Shown here: in pieces, positions 16,687 to 25,494 of the stretch
How the letters are laid out: every line of letters starts with the position of its first letter
How positions within the stretch are numbered: position 1 is the stretch's first letter
Assembly: GCA_023390115.1 (NCBI GenBank)
Contig: JAEWDM010000040.1
Coordinates: 1 to 64,000 of the forward strand
Direction: 5' to 3'
Origin: Bacillota bacterium
GTDB taxonomy: Bacteria > Bacillota > Clostridia > Acetivibrionales > DSM-27016
DNA length: 64,000 bases
The notes under the pieces: model-generated
What the model was told of the DNA's origin: nothing
The model's input: the letters and a program-made list of their open reading frames with translations, nothing else
Database searches by the model: none
Translations under genes and position numbers: made by a program

Positions 16687-17400
16687 TTGAGCAAGAAAGT
16701 TCTTATAGTTGATGACGAAAAAAACATTGTGGATATTCTCAAGTTTAATTTAAAAAAAGAAGGCTTTGACACTATTGAGGCTTATGACGGAGAGCAGGCT
16801 CTGGAAATGGCGGAGCAGCAAAAGCCGGATTTGATACTGCTTGATATAATGCTTCCTAAAATGGATGGATTCACCGTTTGCCGAAAGCTGAGACAGTCGA
16901 TATCTACTCCGATATTGATGCTTACCGCTAAGGAGGAAGAGGTAGACAAGGTCCTGGGGCTTGAGCTGGGAGCAGATGATTATATAACAAAGCCCTTCAG
17001 TCCGAGAGAGCTTATGGCAAGAGTCAAGGCAAATTTAAGAAGGGCAGCCTCTGATGAAAGTGAGAAGGTGTCGGATTCCTTAAAAAAGCATTCAAATGTG
17101 TTAAAGTGCGGTGAGCTCAGCATAGACGTTGATCGTTATGAGGTAAAGAGGGGAGACATGATAATTGAGCTTACGCTGAGGGAGTTTGAATTGGTAAAGT
17201 TTCTTGCGCTTCAGCAGGATCAGATTTTTTCCAGAGAGAGCCTCCTTGAAAAGGTCTGGGGATATGAATATTACGGAGATGTACGTACTGTGGATGTTAC
17301 AGTCAGAAGACTCAGGGAAAAGCTGGAGGAGGAGCCCAGCAGTCCTGTTTATATAATGACAAAAAGAGGGGTAGGCTATTATTTCAATAAGGTAGTTTAA
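16687..17400 (+). CDS. walR: essential cell-wall response regulator WalR
   Basis: OmpR/PhoB-family regulator of 237 residues. The receiver domain has the acidic pair in VDDEKN, the phosphoacceptor D53 in LLDIMLPKMDG, the Thr in MLTAKEE and the Lys in TKPFSPRE. The C-terminal winged helix includes LTLREFELVKFLA and DVTVRRLREKLE. By context (walK, walH, walI, walJ and rlmH follow) this is WalR, controlling peptidoglycan hydrolases in Firmicutes. The start is TTG at 16687 behind GGGGGTG. Confidence 0.93.
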   Translation: MSKKVLIVDDEKNIVDILKFNLKKEGFDTIEAYDGEQALEMAEQQKPDLILLDIMLPKMDGFTVCRKLRQSISTPILMLTAKEEEVDKVLGLELGADDYITKPFSPRELMARVKANLRRAASDESEKVSDSLKKHSNVLKCGELSIDVDRYEVKRGDMIIELTLREFELVKFLALQQDQIFSRESLLEKVWGYEYYGDVRTVDVTVRRLREKLEEEPSSPVYIMTKRGVGYYFNKVV

Positions 17401-17432
17401 GGCCGGTACCGGCGGCAAAGAGCGGGGTTATC

Positions 17433-19262
17433 ATGTACTTAAAAAGAGCGTTGTCAAGCTTAATAAAGAGTCTTCAGTGGAGGCTTGTTTTTATCTTTAT
17501 AGCCATGACTATATTTTTAATTATTCCTATAGGTCTTTTGCTTAAGATGCAGGTTGAATCCTCATATTATAACGAGTTTAAAAAGAATATAATAGATGGA
17601 AGCAAGAGATGGACTATGGACTATTCTCCAACCGTTGAAAATGTATGGCTAGATCTGTTGAATGGAGAAAATGGCAGGAGACAGGCCATAATTACTTTCA
17701 AAATAGCCAGTGAAAACAAGTCATATACGATAGTCAACAAAAATGATATTAATGATTTCAAAACTACCGATCCCAATTTGCTTAAAAAACCCGGAGTAGC
17801 GGTAAACGATCTTTTAAGCTCCTCCAACTTTGTGGCCGTAATGAGCGGAAGCAAGGGGGATTCCAAAAATTTGGCAAGGCTTAACGGTACCAGTTTTTTT
17901 GACTATGCTTTTGAAAAGGATGGAATTATACTGTATTTTAGGTGCTATAGTGAGGAATGGAAGGAAATGTCGGATGCTTTCAGCAGTATTATTATAAGCA
18001 GTCTGGCGTTTGCGGTAGTAATTTCGCTTATACTGGGATACATACTGTCAAGAACAATTACCGTTCCTATAGTCAATTTGATGCATAAGGCTCAGGAGGT
18101 GGCGAAGGGGAATTTTGATCAGACACTTGAGGTTAAAGCAGACGATGAAATAGGACAGCTAACAAACACCTTCAATTATATGGCTCAGGAGCTTAAAAAT
18201 ACCCTGACGGAGATATCAAGTGAAAAGAATAAGATTGAAACAATTTTTAATTATATGACAGACGGGGTTATAGCTTTTAATATTAAAGGCAAAATAATAC
18301 ACTGTAACCCTGCGGCCAAGAGGATGCTTGATATAAGGGAAGAGGAAGAGGAGTTTAACGGATTTTGCAGTAAATTTGGGCTTGATATTACCCTTGAGGA
18401 GATTTTATATCTTGATTTTTCCAAAAGCAAGGAGAAGAATATAAGTACAAATGACCGGTTTATAAAGGCGTACTTAGATCTTTTTACGGATGAAAAAAAG
18501 ACGGAGGGCATAATTGTCGTGCTGCAGGATGTTACTGAGCAGCAAAAGCTTGAAAACATGAGGAATGAATTTGTCGCCAATGTTTCCCATGAACTGAGGA
18601 CTCCCTTAACTTCGATAAAAAGCTATACGGAAACCCTTTTGGACGGTGTTCTGAATGACAGGGAAACCTCCGAAAAGTTTCTTGAGGTTATTAATTCTGA
18701 GGCAGACAGGATGACCAGGCTGGTAAAGGATTTGCTCCAGCTGACAAGGCTTGACAACAAGCAGATGCAGTGGAATATGAAGCTTATATCATTTACCGAT
18801 CTGGTTAAAAATTGTGTTGTTAAGATGGAAATTGAGGCAAAAAACAAGTCCCAGGAGCTTGAAAGCTATATAATGGGGGATATTCCTGAAATTACGGCAG
18901 ACAAGGACAGAATTGAGCAGGTGGCGCTTAACATTTTAAGCAATGCCATAAAATACACGCCGGAGGGCGGAAAAGTAACGGTATATATAAGTAAGCTGTA
19001 TAGTGATGTGTATATGAAGGTTGTGGATAACGGGCTTGGTATTCCCCAAAAGGATCTTCCCAGAATCTTTGAAAGATTTTACAGGGTGGACAAGGCCAGA
19101 TCCAGAGAGCTTGGAGGAACGGGTCTGGGGTTGGCTATTGCGAGAGAAATTGTAGAGGCTCATGGGGGAAATATAATTATAAGCAGCCAGTACGGGAAGG
19201 GCACCGAGGTAACTGTAAAGCTGCCTGTACAGCCTTTTTCAGTGGATCAGAAGATGGAATAG
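17433..19262 (+). CDS. walK: cell-wall sensor histidine kinase WalK
   Basis: A 609-residue membrane kinase. Two membrane segments (residues about 19-38 and 185-205) enclose an extracellular sensing domain; then HAMP, a PAS domain (DGVIAFNIKGKIIHCNP), the HisKA motif NVSHELRTPL with H386 and the HATPase boxes (NILSNAIKYTP, DNGLGIP, GTGLGLAI). This is the full WalK order. It phosphorylates WalR in response to wall status. It begins 33 nt after walR, and a candidate WalR box lies just past its stop codon. Confidence 0.93.
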   Translation: MYLKRALSSLIKSLQWRLVFIFIAMTIFLIIPIGLLLKMQVESSYYNEFKKNIIDGSKRWTMDYSPTVENVWLDLLNGENGRRQAIITFKIASENKSYTIVNKNDINDFKTTDPNLLKKPGVAVNDLLSSSNFVAVMSGSKGDSKNLARLNGTSFFDYAFEKDGIILYFRCYSEEWKEMSDAFSSIIISSLAFAVVISLILGYILSRTITVPIVNLMHKAQEVAKGNFDQTLEVKADDEIGQLTNTFNYMAQELKNTLTEISSEKNKIETIFNYMTDGVIAFNIKGKIIHCNPAAKRMLDIREEEEEFNGFCSKFGLDITLEEILYLDFSKSKEKNISTNDRFIKAYLDLFTDEKKTEGIIVVLQDVTEQQKLENMRNEFVANVSHELRTPLTSIKSYTETLLDGVLNDRETSEKFLEVINSEADRMTRLVKDLLQLTRLDNKQMQWNMKLISFTDLVKNCVVKMEIEAKNKSQELESYIMGDIPEITADKDRIEQVALNILSNAIKYTPEGGKVTVYISKLYSDVYMKVVDNGLGIPQKDLPRIFERFYRVDKARSRELGGTGLGLAIAREIVEAHGGNIIISSQYGKGTEVTVKLPVQPFSVDQKME

Positions 19263-19310
19263 CTACCGGAGAAATATGTGGCAGTTCATGTAACTTATTC
19301 TTAAATGGCT

Positions 19311-19344
19311 TGTAATGGATTTGTAACAAAAAATAATGTATAAT
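19311..19344 (+). promoter_or_regulatory. candidate WalR box overlapping an internal promoter
   Basis: TGTAAT-GGATT-TGTAAC (19311-19327) fits TGTWAH-N5-TGTWAH exactly. A perfect TATAAT follows at 19339-19344. The box occupies the -35 region, as expected for activation by WalR. It would drive the secreted-protein gene and the genes downstream. Confidence 0.5.
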
Positions 19345-19421
19345 TAGAATATATAGTTTATTAAAGAAATATTAGCGCATCTTTGCTTTCAGCAGTTATT
19401 GACATGGAGTGTATAATAATT

Positions 19422-19919
19422 ATGAAGAAAATATGTTTTATGCTGGTTTTTATTATAATGGTTTCTCTGTTTGCGGCAACCTCCTACGCGGATGACGATA
19501 TTCCTTCAGACAAGGTAGAGGAGATCGGGCAGTCTGTTGAGAATCAGGAGAAGGTTGTAGAGGATTTTATTATAGTCACAAGGCCTGAGGATAATGAAAC
19601 TACCGACAACAGGTTATTTGTGGTATGCGGAGTAACAAAATATGAAGGCATAAGAGTGGAGCTGAAGGAATTTAGCTTTCAGGATAATAAGTACGAGTCA
19701 ATAACTGTCGAGGGAGAAAGCAGTTGGCTAATCGGTGACGGTGGCTTTTTTGCAAAGGAAATAGAGCTTGATGAGGGTGTGAACAAGATTAAATTCATAG
19801 CATATAGGGATGCTGAGCCTGAGGTGAAGCAGGTCAGTGTTTTCAAGGTCATGGTAAAAAAGGATATAAAGAAACAGATTAAGGACGGAATGGATAACAG
19901 GCTCATAAATATTATTTAA
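19422..19919 (+). CDS. secreted protein of unknown function in the wal operon
   Basis: I do not recognise this family. The 165-residue product has a signal peptide (ICFMLVFIIMVSLFAATSYA) and then one compact beta-rich region of about 100 residues resembling an Ig-like fold (FIIVTRPEDNETTDNRLFV, later FFAKEIELDEGVNKIKF), with a basic C-terminal tail. ATG 19422 is preferred over TTG 19383 because of the signal peptide and GGAG at 19406-19409. Its position between walK and walH, behind a candidate WalR box, suggests an extracytoplasmic partner or target of WalK; that is inference. Confidence 0.7.
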   Translation: MKKICFMLVFIIMVSLFAATSYADDDIPSDKVEEIGQSVENQEKVVEDFIIVTRPEDNETTDNRLFVVCGVTKYEGIRVELKEFSFQDNKYESITVEGESSWLIGDGGFFAKEIELDEGVNKIKFIAYRDAEPEVKQVSVFKVMVKKDIKKQIKDGMDNRLINII

Positions 19920-19943
19920 AAACTATTGGTTCCGGAGTTATAA

Positions 19944-21374
19944 ATGAAAAGGGTCGTAAAAGAAAGCCTTAGATTTTATTTATTAGTTGCTTTAATTATA
20001 ATAAGCCTGATACAGTTAGGAATCCTGTGGAATTATCAAAGCTATGGGTTTCCTTTTACTTTTTTAGGGCAAAAAGTCGAGACCTCCGCCGACATAGAGA
20101 AACGGCTTGGAGAGGAATGCATCCAGCCGCTTAGAATTGTTGTTTCAAATGGATATGAGGCCCCGAGATGGGTTGTAAGCGATAGAAAAGATGCTGACTA
20201 CAATCGTTTGTGGGGATATGCGGTTGACAGCCTTAAGGAGGCTATGGATAAGGCCCCTTTGCAGACTGCCGGCATTAGCTTATGGAAGGATGCCACTGCG
20301 AACAGGTCTCTTATTTTTGAATTTAAGGTAAACCTAAAGGCAAATCTCCTTGAGCTGTTCTTACAGCCTGCTAATTTACAGCTTAACGGTCTTACGGGAA
20401 TAACCAAGCTTTCTGTTTCTTCATGGAATGATACAAATGCCAGCCTATACATAACGGACGGTGTTAATACCAGTATATATACCATAAATATGACGGCTGA
20501 GAAATCCAGATATTATGAGGATGTTTTTGAAAGATATAATGAAAATGGATCGTTAAGGTCATTTAGAATGATGCAGGAGCTTAACACAAACGACAGCTTT
20601 AACTTTAAATTTGATGAGGGAGTGCTCGGCATTCCGGGAACTCAATACAGCAGCTTTAAAACCGTTTCTCTCATGCCTGCGCCGGGCATCTACTCTCAGG
20701 ATCCCTATACCTCGGCCGAGGTGAGTGAAATTGCAAGCAGCATACTTGGGGTGGAAAAGGATGGATATGATCGTACTGTAGACAGCGTTACAAATACAAT
20801 AGAGTTCAGGACACAAAATAAGATATACAGCTTAAAGACCGATGGAGTTTTAGAGTATAATTCCTTGACAGGGATATCGGATTCCGACAAGGGAACCCTT
20901 AAAAGTGCCTTTGTCCATGTATACAAGCTGCTCTCAGGAATTAACTCACTAATATCTGAGGACAGCCAGCTTTTTCTTTCGGGCATAGATGAAAGCAAAA
21001 AGGACAGATATGTTTTTTATTTTGATTATATTGTTGATGGTATGCCCGTTATTTTAGAGGCTGAGGATGATGAGGCCGGAGTAGATCATGCTGTGAGAAT
21101 TGAGAGCAACAGTAAGGGGCTTATATACTGCAATGCTGTCATTAAGGGCTTTAAAATATATAATCAGGAAGAGCCGTATGATGTGTATTTCGGTCATTTG
21201 ATGGATGATTTATACAAAAATTATCCCGAGCTTAAGAACGGTGAAAGCTTGAGAATCAGTGATATGTTTTTGGCCTATGGGGCGGGAAGAAAGCTGTACA
21301 GCTCATACATCAAGCCGGTATGGGTAATAGAAATATCAGGAAAGCATTATGTGGTTTCCATGCGTGCAGAATGA
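19944..21374 (+). CDS. walH: WalK auxiliary protein WalH (YycH)
   Basis: A 476-residue protein with one N-terminal membrane segment (residues about 10-29) and a large extracytoplasmic part, as in YycH, which together with YycI modulates WalK activity in the membrane. Recognition rests on position and topology plus YycH-like phrases such as YKLLSGINSL near the C-terminal half. Sequence divergence from Bacillus YycH is large. It overlaps the walI ribosome site: the walH stop at 21372-21374 abuts GAGGAG. Confidence 0.8.
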   Translation: MKRVVKESLRFYLLVALIIISLIQLGILWNYQSYGFPFTFLGQKVETSADIEKRLGEECIQPLRIVVSNGYEAPRWVVSDRKDADYNRLWGYAVDSLKEAMDKAPLQTAGISLWKDATANRSLIFEFKVNLKANLLELFLQPANLQLNGLTGITKLSVSSWNDTNASLYITDGVNTSIYTINMTAEKSRYYEDVFERYNENGSLRSFRMMQELNTNDSFNFKFDEGVLGIPGTQYSSFKTVSLMPAPGIYSQDPYTSAEVSEIASSILGVEKDGYDRTVDSVTNTIEFRTQNKIYSLKTDGVLEYNSLTGISDSDKGTLKSAFVHVYKLLSGINSLISEDSQLFLSGIDESKKDRYVFYFDYIVDGMPVILEAEDDEAGVDHAVRIESNSKGLIYCNAVIKGFKIYNQEEPYDVYFGHLMDDLYKNYPELKNGESLRISDMFLAYGAGRKLYSSYIKPVWVIEISGKHYVVSMRAE

Positions 21375-21387
21375 GGAGATATTATGT

Positions 21388-22230
21388 ATGGATTGGGCTA
21401 AAACAAAAATTGTATTGATATGGATATTTGTAATTCTTAATGTCTTTTTGACTGTAAACCTGCTTGCATATTTTGAAAATGGAGAAGCTGTCAGAGAAAA
21501 TACATCTAATGCATTAAAAATTATGGAGAGCAGGGGTTATATATTAAACAGCAAAATTCCTTATTCCAGTGCTTCCTACAGCTTAAGCTATGAAAATGCG
21601 GTATTGGACAGAGAGCCTGTTGCGGCAGGGCTTTTAGGAAAGGGATTTGATTTGCCGGACGAAATTGAGAATGATGACGAGCTGCTTTATGATGACAAAA
21701 TGCTGAAATTCAGAAACAGCGGAGAATTTGAATATACCGATAAAAGCCCCGATGGCTATATAGACATACAGAACATAGGCAAGGCGGAAAAATACTGCAG
21801 AAATTTTCTTTCCGATCTTCTTCTGCCGGTAACGGATTATACTCTGGATACATACAAAATAAATTCGGATAAAACTGTGACTTTTACATTTTATGAAAAA
21901 TACAAAAGCTTTTTTATATTTTCGAACAAGGCAGAAATAACTCTTTCCTCTAAAGGGGTTATAAGGCTTGAGTGCAGTGTTATAGGAAAAAAGAGTCTGG
22001 AAAATACGGACAGCAGCATAAGTATAGTGCCCGCCTATCAAATCCTTCTGAGACATTTTTCAAAAGCAAGCAATACTGTTATACAGGACATAGAAATAGG
22101 CTTTCTGTGTACATATCTGAATGGAGAAAACAGCTACTCATCTATACCTCCGGTATGGAGAATTATTATTGAGGGTGAGGAGCCCAGATATTTCAGCGCG
22201 TTTGACGGGCATGAAATAGAGTCTGTCTGA
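21388..22230 (+). CDS. walI: WalK auxiliary protein WalI (YycI)
   Basis: The 280-residue product begins MDWAKTKIVLIWIFVILNVF, the typical YycI opening (MDW-x-(R/K)-TK, then one membrane helix), followed by an extracytoplasmic domain and ending in an IPPVWRI/PRYFSAFDGHEIE region like PepSY-related modules. ATG 21388 is chosen over the longer frame at 21349, because GAGGAG at 21373-21378 precedes it by 9 nt. With WalH it is expected to set WalK activity. Confidence 0.87.
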   Translation: MDWAKTKIVLIWIFVILNVFLTVNLLAYFENGEAVRENTSNALKIMESRGYILNSKIPYSSASYSLSYENAVLDREPVAAGLLGKGFDLPDEIENDDELLYDDKMLKFRNSGEFEYTDKSPDGYIDIQNIGKAEKYCRNFLSDLLLPVTDYTLDTYKINSDKTVTFTFYEKYKSFFIFSNKAEITLSSKGVIRLECSVIGKKSLENTDSSISIVPAYQILLRHFSKASNTVIQDIEIGFLCTYLNGENSYSSIPPVWRIIIEGEEPRYFSAFDGHEIESV

Positions 22231-22396
22231 TTATCTCAAAAAACATTTAAATCAATTTAGTAGCACTATTTTTTTTAAAGTGGTATAATAGCAAAGGATA
22301 GTTTTCGTAAAACCAGAAATATTTGATAATTAAATATAAATACACGATGAAGTGTGTGAATTAACCGCAAAAGACGAGAAAGCTGGGGGATTATAC

Positions 22397-23677
22397 TTGG
22401 AAAAATTTGTTATAGGCGGTCAAAAGCCTTTATGTGGCGAAGTATACATAAGCGGTGCAAAGAATGCTGCGGTTGCGGTAATCCCTGCAGCGCTGCTGGT
22501 AGATGGACCTTGCAGGATAGAAAATGTCCCAGACATAAGTGATGTAAGAATACTAATGGATGTCCTCTCCCAACTGGGAGTTATAATGAAGTATGAGGAC
22601 AGCAATACCATAATAATTGATTCATCGGGTTTGAATTCATATAAGGCTACATATGAAATGGTGAGAAGGATGAGGGCGTCTTCATATCTGCTGGGTGCTC
22701 TTCTTGGCAGATTTAAAAAAGCGGAGGTTGCTTTTCCAGGGGGCTGCGATTTCGGGTTTAGGCCCATAGACCAGCACATAAAAGGGTTTGAGGCTATGGG
22801 AGCCAGTGTTGAAATTGAGCATGGTATTGTAAAGCTTTCAACAGAAAGGCTCGCAGGAAGCCAGATTTACCTGGACGTAGTAAGCGTGGGAGCCACCATT
22901 AATCTTATGATTGCCGCTGTAAGGGCAGAGGGTATTACTACAATAGAGAATGCTGCAAAGGAGCCCCATGTAGTGGATCTGGCGAATTTTCTCAATGCGA
23001 TGGGGGCAAATATAAAGGGTGCGGGGACTGATGTTATAAAAATAAAGGGGGTTGCCTCTCTTAAGGGAAATATTACCCACACAATCATACCGGATCAAAT
23101 TGAGGCCGGCACATTTATGCTTGCCGCTGCTGCTACAGGCGGAGATATTGTAGTTAAGAATGTGATACCCAAGCATATGGAGTCCTTAAGTGCAAAGCTT
23201 ATTGAAATGAACATAAATGTTATTGAGGGAGAAGACTGGATAAGGGTAAGTACAAAGGGCCCAATACAGAAGGCTAATCTGAAAACGCTGGCATATCCGG
23301 GGTTTCCTACGGATCTTCATCCTCCTGCCGTGGTTCTTCTTTGTCTGGCTAATGGCACCAGCACAGTCACGGAAGGGATATGGGATTCCAGATTTCAGTA
23401 CGTTGACGAGCTTAACAGGATGGGTGCCAAGATAAAGGTAGAAGGAAGGATCGCTGTCATTGAGGGTGTGGAAAGGCTTTCCGGAGCACCGATAAGGGCT
23501 ACGGATTTGAGGGCAGGGGCTGCAATGGTTATAGCGGGATTAATAGCCGAAGGGTATACCGAGGTATATGATATAAAATACATAGACAGAGGATATGAGG
23601 CTTTTGAAGTAAAATTAAGGAGCCTTGGAGCTGATATAAAAAGGGTTGATGACGGTAAGCCGGAAACAGGTTCTTAA
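22397..23677 (+). CDS. murA: UDP-N-acetylglucosamine 1-carboxyvinyltransferase MurA
   Basis: MurA transfers enolpyruvate to UDP-GlcNAc, the first committed step of peptidoglycan synthesis. The 426-residue protein has the SGAKNAA N-terminal loop, the active-site loop [11 protein letters not shown] with C117 (the fosfomycin-reactive cysteine is present) and the TDLHPP region. Start TTG 22397 is preferred over GTG 22352: GGGGGA stands 7 nt before it and the protein then starts at the usual place. Being inside the wal operon links wall precursor synthesis to WalRK control. Confidence 0.94.
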   Translation: MEKFVIGGQKPLCGEVYISGAKNAAVAVIPAALLVDGPCRIENVPDISDVRILMDVLSQLGVIMKYEDSNTIIIDSSGLNSYKATYEMVRRMRASSYLLGALLGRFKKAEVAFPGGCDFGFRPIDQHIKGFEAMGASVEIEHGIVKLSTERLAGSQIYLDVVSVGATINLMIAAVRAEGITTIENAAKEPHVVDLANFLNAMGANIKGAGTDVIKIKGVASLKGNITHTIIPDQIEAGTFMLAAAATGGDIVVKNVIPKHMESLSAKLIEMNINVIEGEDWIRVSTKGPIQKANLKTLAYPGFPTDLHPPAVVLLCLANGTSTVTEGIWDSRFQYVDELNRMGAKIKVEGRIAVIEGVERLSGAPIRATDLRAGAAMVIAGLIAEGYTEVYDIKYIDRGYEAFEVKLRSLGADIKRVDDGKPETGS

Positions 23678-23737
23678 CATGAGGCTTGCCATAGCTATAA
23701 AAATTACGGGGCTTTGGCACTTAAGAGAAAGGTATCT

Positions 23738-24529
23738 ATGATAAAGTTTTGCAGTTTATTTAGCGGAAGCAGCGGTAATGCCTTATACATTTCCTCAGGC
23801 AAAACGAATATTTTAATAGACGCGGGAGTAAGTGCCAAACGAATAATACAGGCGCTTGAGTCAATAGGAGAGAATGCCTCGGAGCTCAGTGCTGTTCTGG
23901 TATCTCATGAGCATACCGATCATACCCGCGGTGTAGGGATTATATCAAGAAAATTTGACATACCCATATATGCAAATGAAAACACTTGGATATGTATGGA
24001 AAAGCAATTGGGGAATATAGGCATAAAGAATAGAAGGTGTTTTAATACGGGTGCTGAGTTTGAGCTTGGGGATATTTCAATAAAGACATTTTCCATTCCT
24101 CATGATGCTTCTGAGCCTGTGGGATTCAACTTTTTTTTAAAAAACAGGAAAGTAACAACTGCTACCGATATTGGACATATAACAAAGAATTTGTTAGAGA
24201 GCCTGTATGGAAGCGATTTTATATTGCTGGAGTCCAATCATGACATCGAAATGCTTAAGGTTGGCCCGTATCCATGGAATTTAAAGAGGAGAATTTTAGG
24301 AGATTCAGGACACCTTTCAAATGAAATGGCGGGGAAGGTAGTGGCATATCTGGCTGAGAACGGAACAAGCAAGTTTTTTCTGGGGCATTTAAGCCGGGAA
24401 AACAACTTTCCTGAACTGGCTTACCAGACAGTATTAAACGCTCTTGCAGAGAAGAGGATCTGCGCAGGAAGAGATGTTATGCTTTCTGTTGCATTGAGAG
24501 ACAGGACAAGTGAGGTAGTGGAGATATGA
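23738..24529 (+). CDS. walJ: metallo-beta-lactamase-fold hydrolase WalJ (YycJ)
   Basis: The 263-residue MBL-fold protein opens FCSLFSGSSGNALYI, the YycJ signature, and carries the metal motif SHEHTDH, the second metal aspartate in TATDIGH and GDSGHLSN plus GHLSREN. YycJ is described as a 5'-3' DNA exonuclease affecting mismatch repair and wall phenotypes in Firmicutes. ATG 23738 is chosen because AGAAAGG lies 5 nt upstream; the longer frame from 23714 lacks a ribosome site. Confidence 0.9.
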   Translation: MIKFCSLFSGSSGNALYISSGKTNILIDAGVSAKRIIQALESIGENASELSAVLVSHEHTDHTRGVGIISRKFDIPIYANENTWICMEKQLGNIGIKNRRCFNTGAEFELGDISIKTFSIPHDASEPVGFNFFLKNRKVTTATDIGHITKNLLESLYGSDFILLESNHDIEMLKVGPYPWNLKRRILGDSGHLSNEMAGKVVAYLAENGTSKFFLGHLSRENNFPELAYQTVLNALAEKRICAGRDVMLSVALRDRTSEVVEI

Positions 24530-24585
24530 TTTAAAAAATATCAGGAGCTCTGAAATTGTTTTTTGGGGAGGAAGCCTGGCAAGCC

Positions 24586-25065
24586 ATGAGGATAAGTGTG
24601 ATAGCAGTAGGGAAAATCAAAGAAAAATATTTAAAGGACGGCATTGAGGAATACCAAAAAAGGCTTTCAAGATTTTGCGATCTGGAGATTATAGAGGTTG
24701 AAGACTGCAGAGCGCCCGACGGTTTAAGTAATGCGCAGGAGCAGCAGGTTAAAAGCAGGGAGTGTGACAATATATTAAAGAGGGTAAAAGAAGGCAGCAC
24801 GGTTATAGCGCTGGATATAAAAGGCGAGAGTTTGGGGTCTGAGGAATTTTCCCGCAGAATAAACTCTTTTTTTGTGTCCGGCATTTCACATATTACATTT
24901 ATTATAGGAGGCTCTCTTGGACTGGATGACAGAATTCCGGGCATGGCGCGCTTCAGGTTCTCCATGTCGAAGCTCACCTTCCCTCACCAATTAGCCAGAA
25001 TGATCCTGCTTGAGCAGTTATTCAGGGCGTTTAAAATTATGAACGGTGAGACATACCATAAATGA
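24586..25065 (+). CDS. rlmH: 23S rRNA pseudouridine-1915 N3-methyltransferase RlmH
   Basis: RlmH methylates pseudouridine 1915 of helix 69 in 23S rRNA using SAM. From ATG 24586 the protein is 159 residues, exactly the usual length; the longer frame at 24556 would add ten residues with no conservation. The SPOUT-fold SAM knot is seen in FIIGGSLGLDDRI and the C-terminal LTFPHQLARMILLEQLFRA. GGGGAGGA is 12 nt upstream. It closes the wal operon, as in other Firmicutes. Confidence 0.95.
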   Translation: MRISVIAVGKIKEKYLKDGIEEYQKRLSRFCDLEIIEVEDCRAPDGLSNAQEQQVKSRECDNILKRVKEGSTVIALDIKGESLGSEEFSRRINSFFVSGISHITFIIGGSLGLDDRIPGMARFRFSMSKLTFPHQLARMILLEQLFRAFKIMNGETYHK

Positions 25066-25200
25066 TATTAAAAACATAAATTTCTGTTGTTATTTCTTTT
25101 TCTTCCATTTTCAGACGATTTGTTATAATATTTTAATATAGGGTAAATATATTGGTATAATTTAAATTCACATTGGAAAACTTGTCTGGGGAGATGAAGG

Positions 25201-25482
25201 ATGACATATAAGCGGGTAAAGGTAAGGCTGAAGGAGGGCGTAACCAATTCGGAATTCTGGAGAGCTACTTATTGCAGCGATTCTAATCTGGGGATAAGGC
25301 TTATACCTGACTTGAAAAATATGAAAAAGGAATATCTGGACGGGAGGCTTTATAAGTACGGGTCGCTGGAGGTAGAAGTGCCTGTGGCTTACTATAGCAG
25401 GGAGACTGAGACAGTAAACGATACTGTCATTGAATACGGGTATATTAAAGAGGGGAAGGATATATGGGAGGTAGTGGAATGA
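25201..25482 (+). CDS. hypothetical protein, 93 residues
   Basis: I do not recognise a family. The product is soluble, rich in Tyr, Arg and Glu, with no signal peptide or membrane segment. It reads as alternating short beta strands (YKRVKVRLKEG, YGSLEVEVPVAYY). GGGGAG stands 7 nt before the ATG and TATAAT-like boxes lie at about 25156-25162. It is convergent with the ABC exporter pair, with only 12 nt between stops and no terminator visible. The clean ribosome site and codon use support a real gene. Confidence 0.65.
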   Translation: MTYKRVKVRLKEGVTNSEFWRATYCSDSNLGIRLIPDLKNMKKEYLDGRLYKYGSLEVEVPVAYYSRETETVNDTVIEYGYIKEGKDIWEVVE

Positions 25483-25494
25483 AGGCTTAAAGGG

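Noticed and set aside
19399..19417. TTGACA and TATAAT in front of the secreted protein gene
   Set aside because: Only 7 nt apart, so they cannot form one promoter; the TATAAT at 19339 is preferred.
22231..22396. riboswitch or attenuator before murA
   Set aside because: No stable stem pairs or known consensus were seen; the stretch is plain AT-rich leader.
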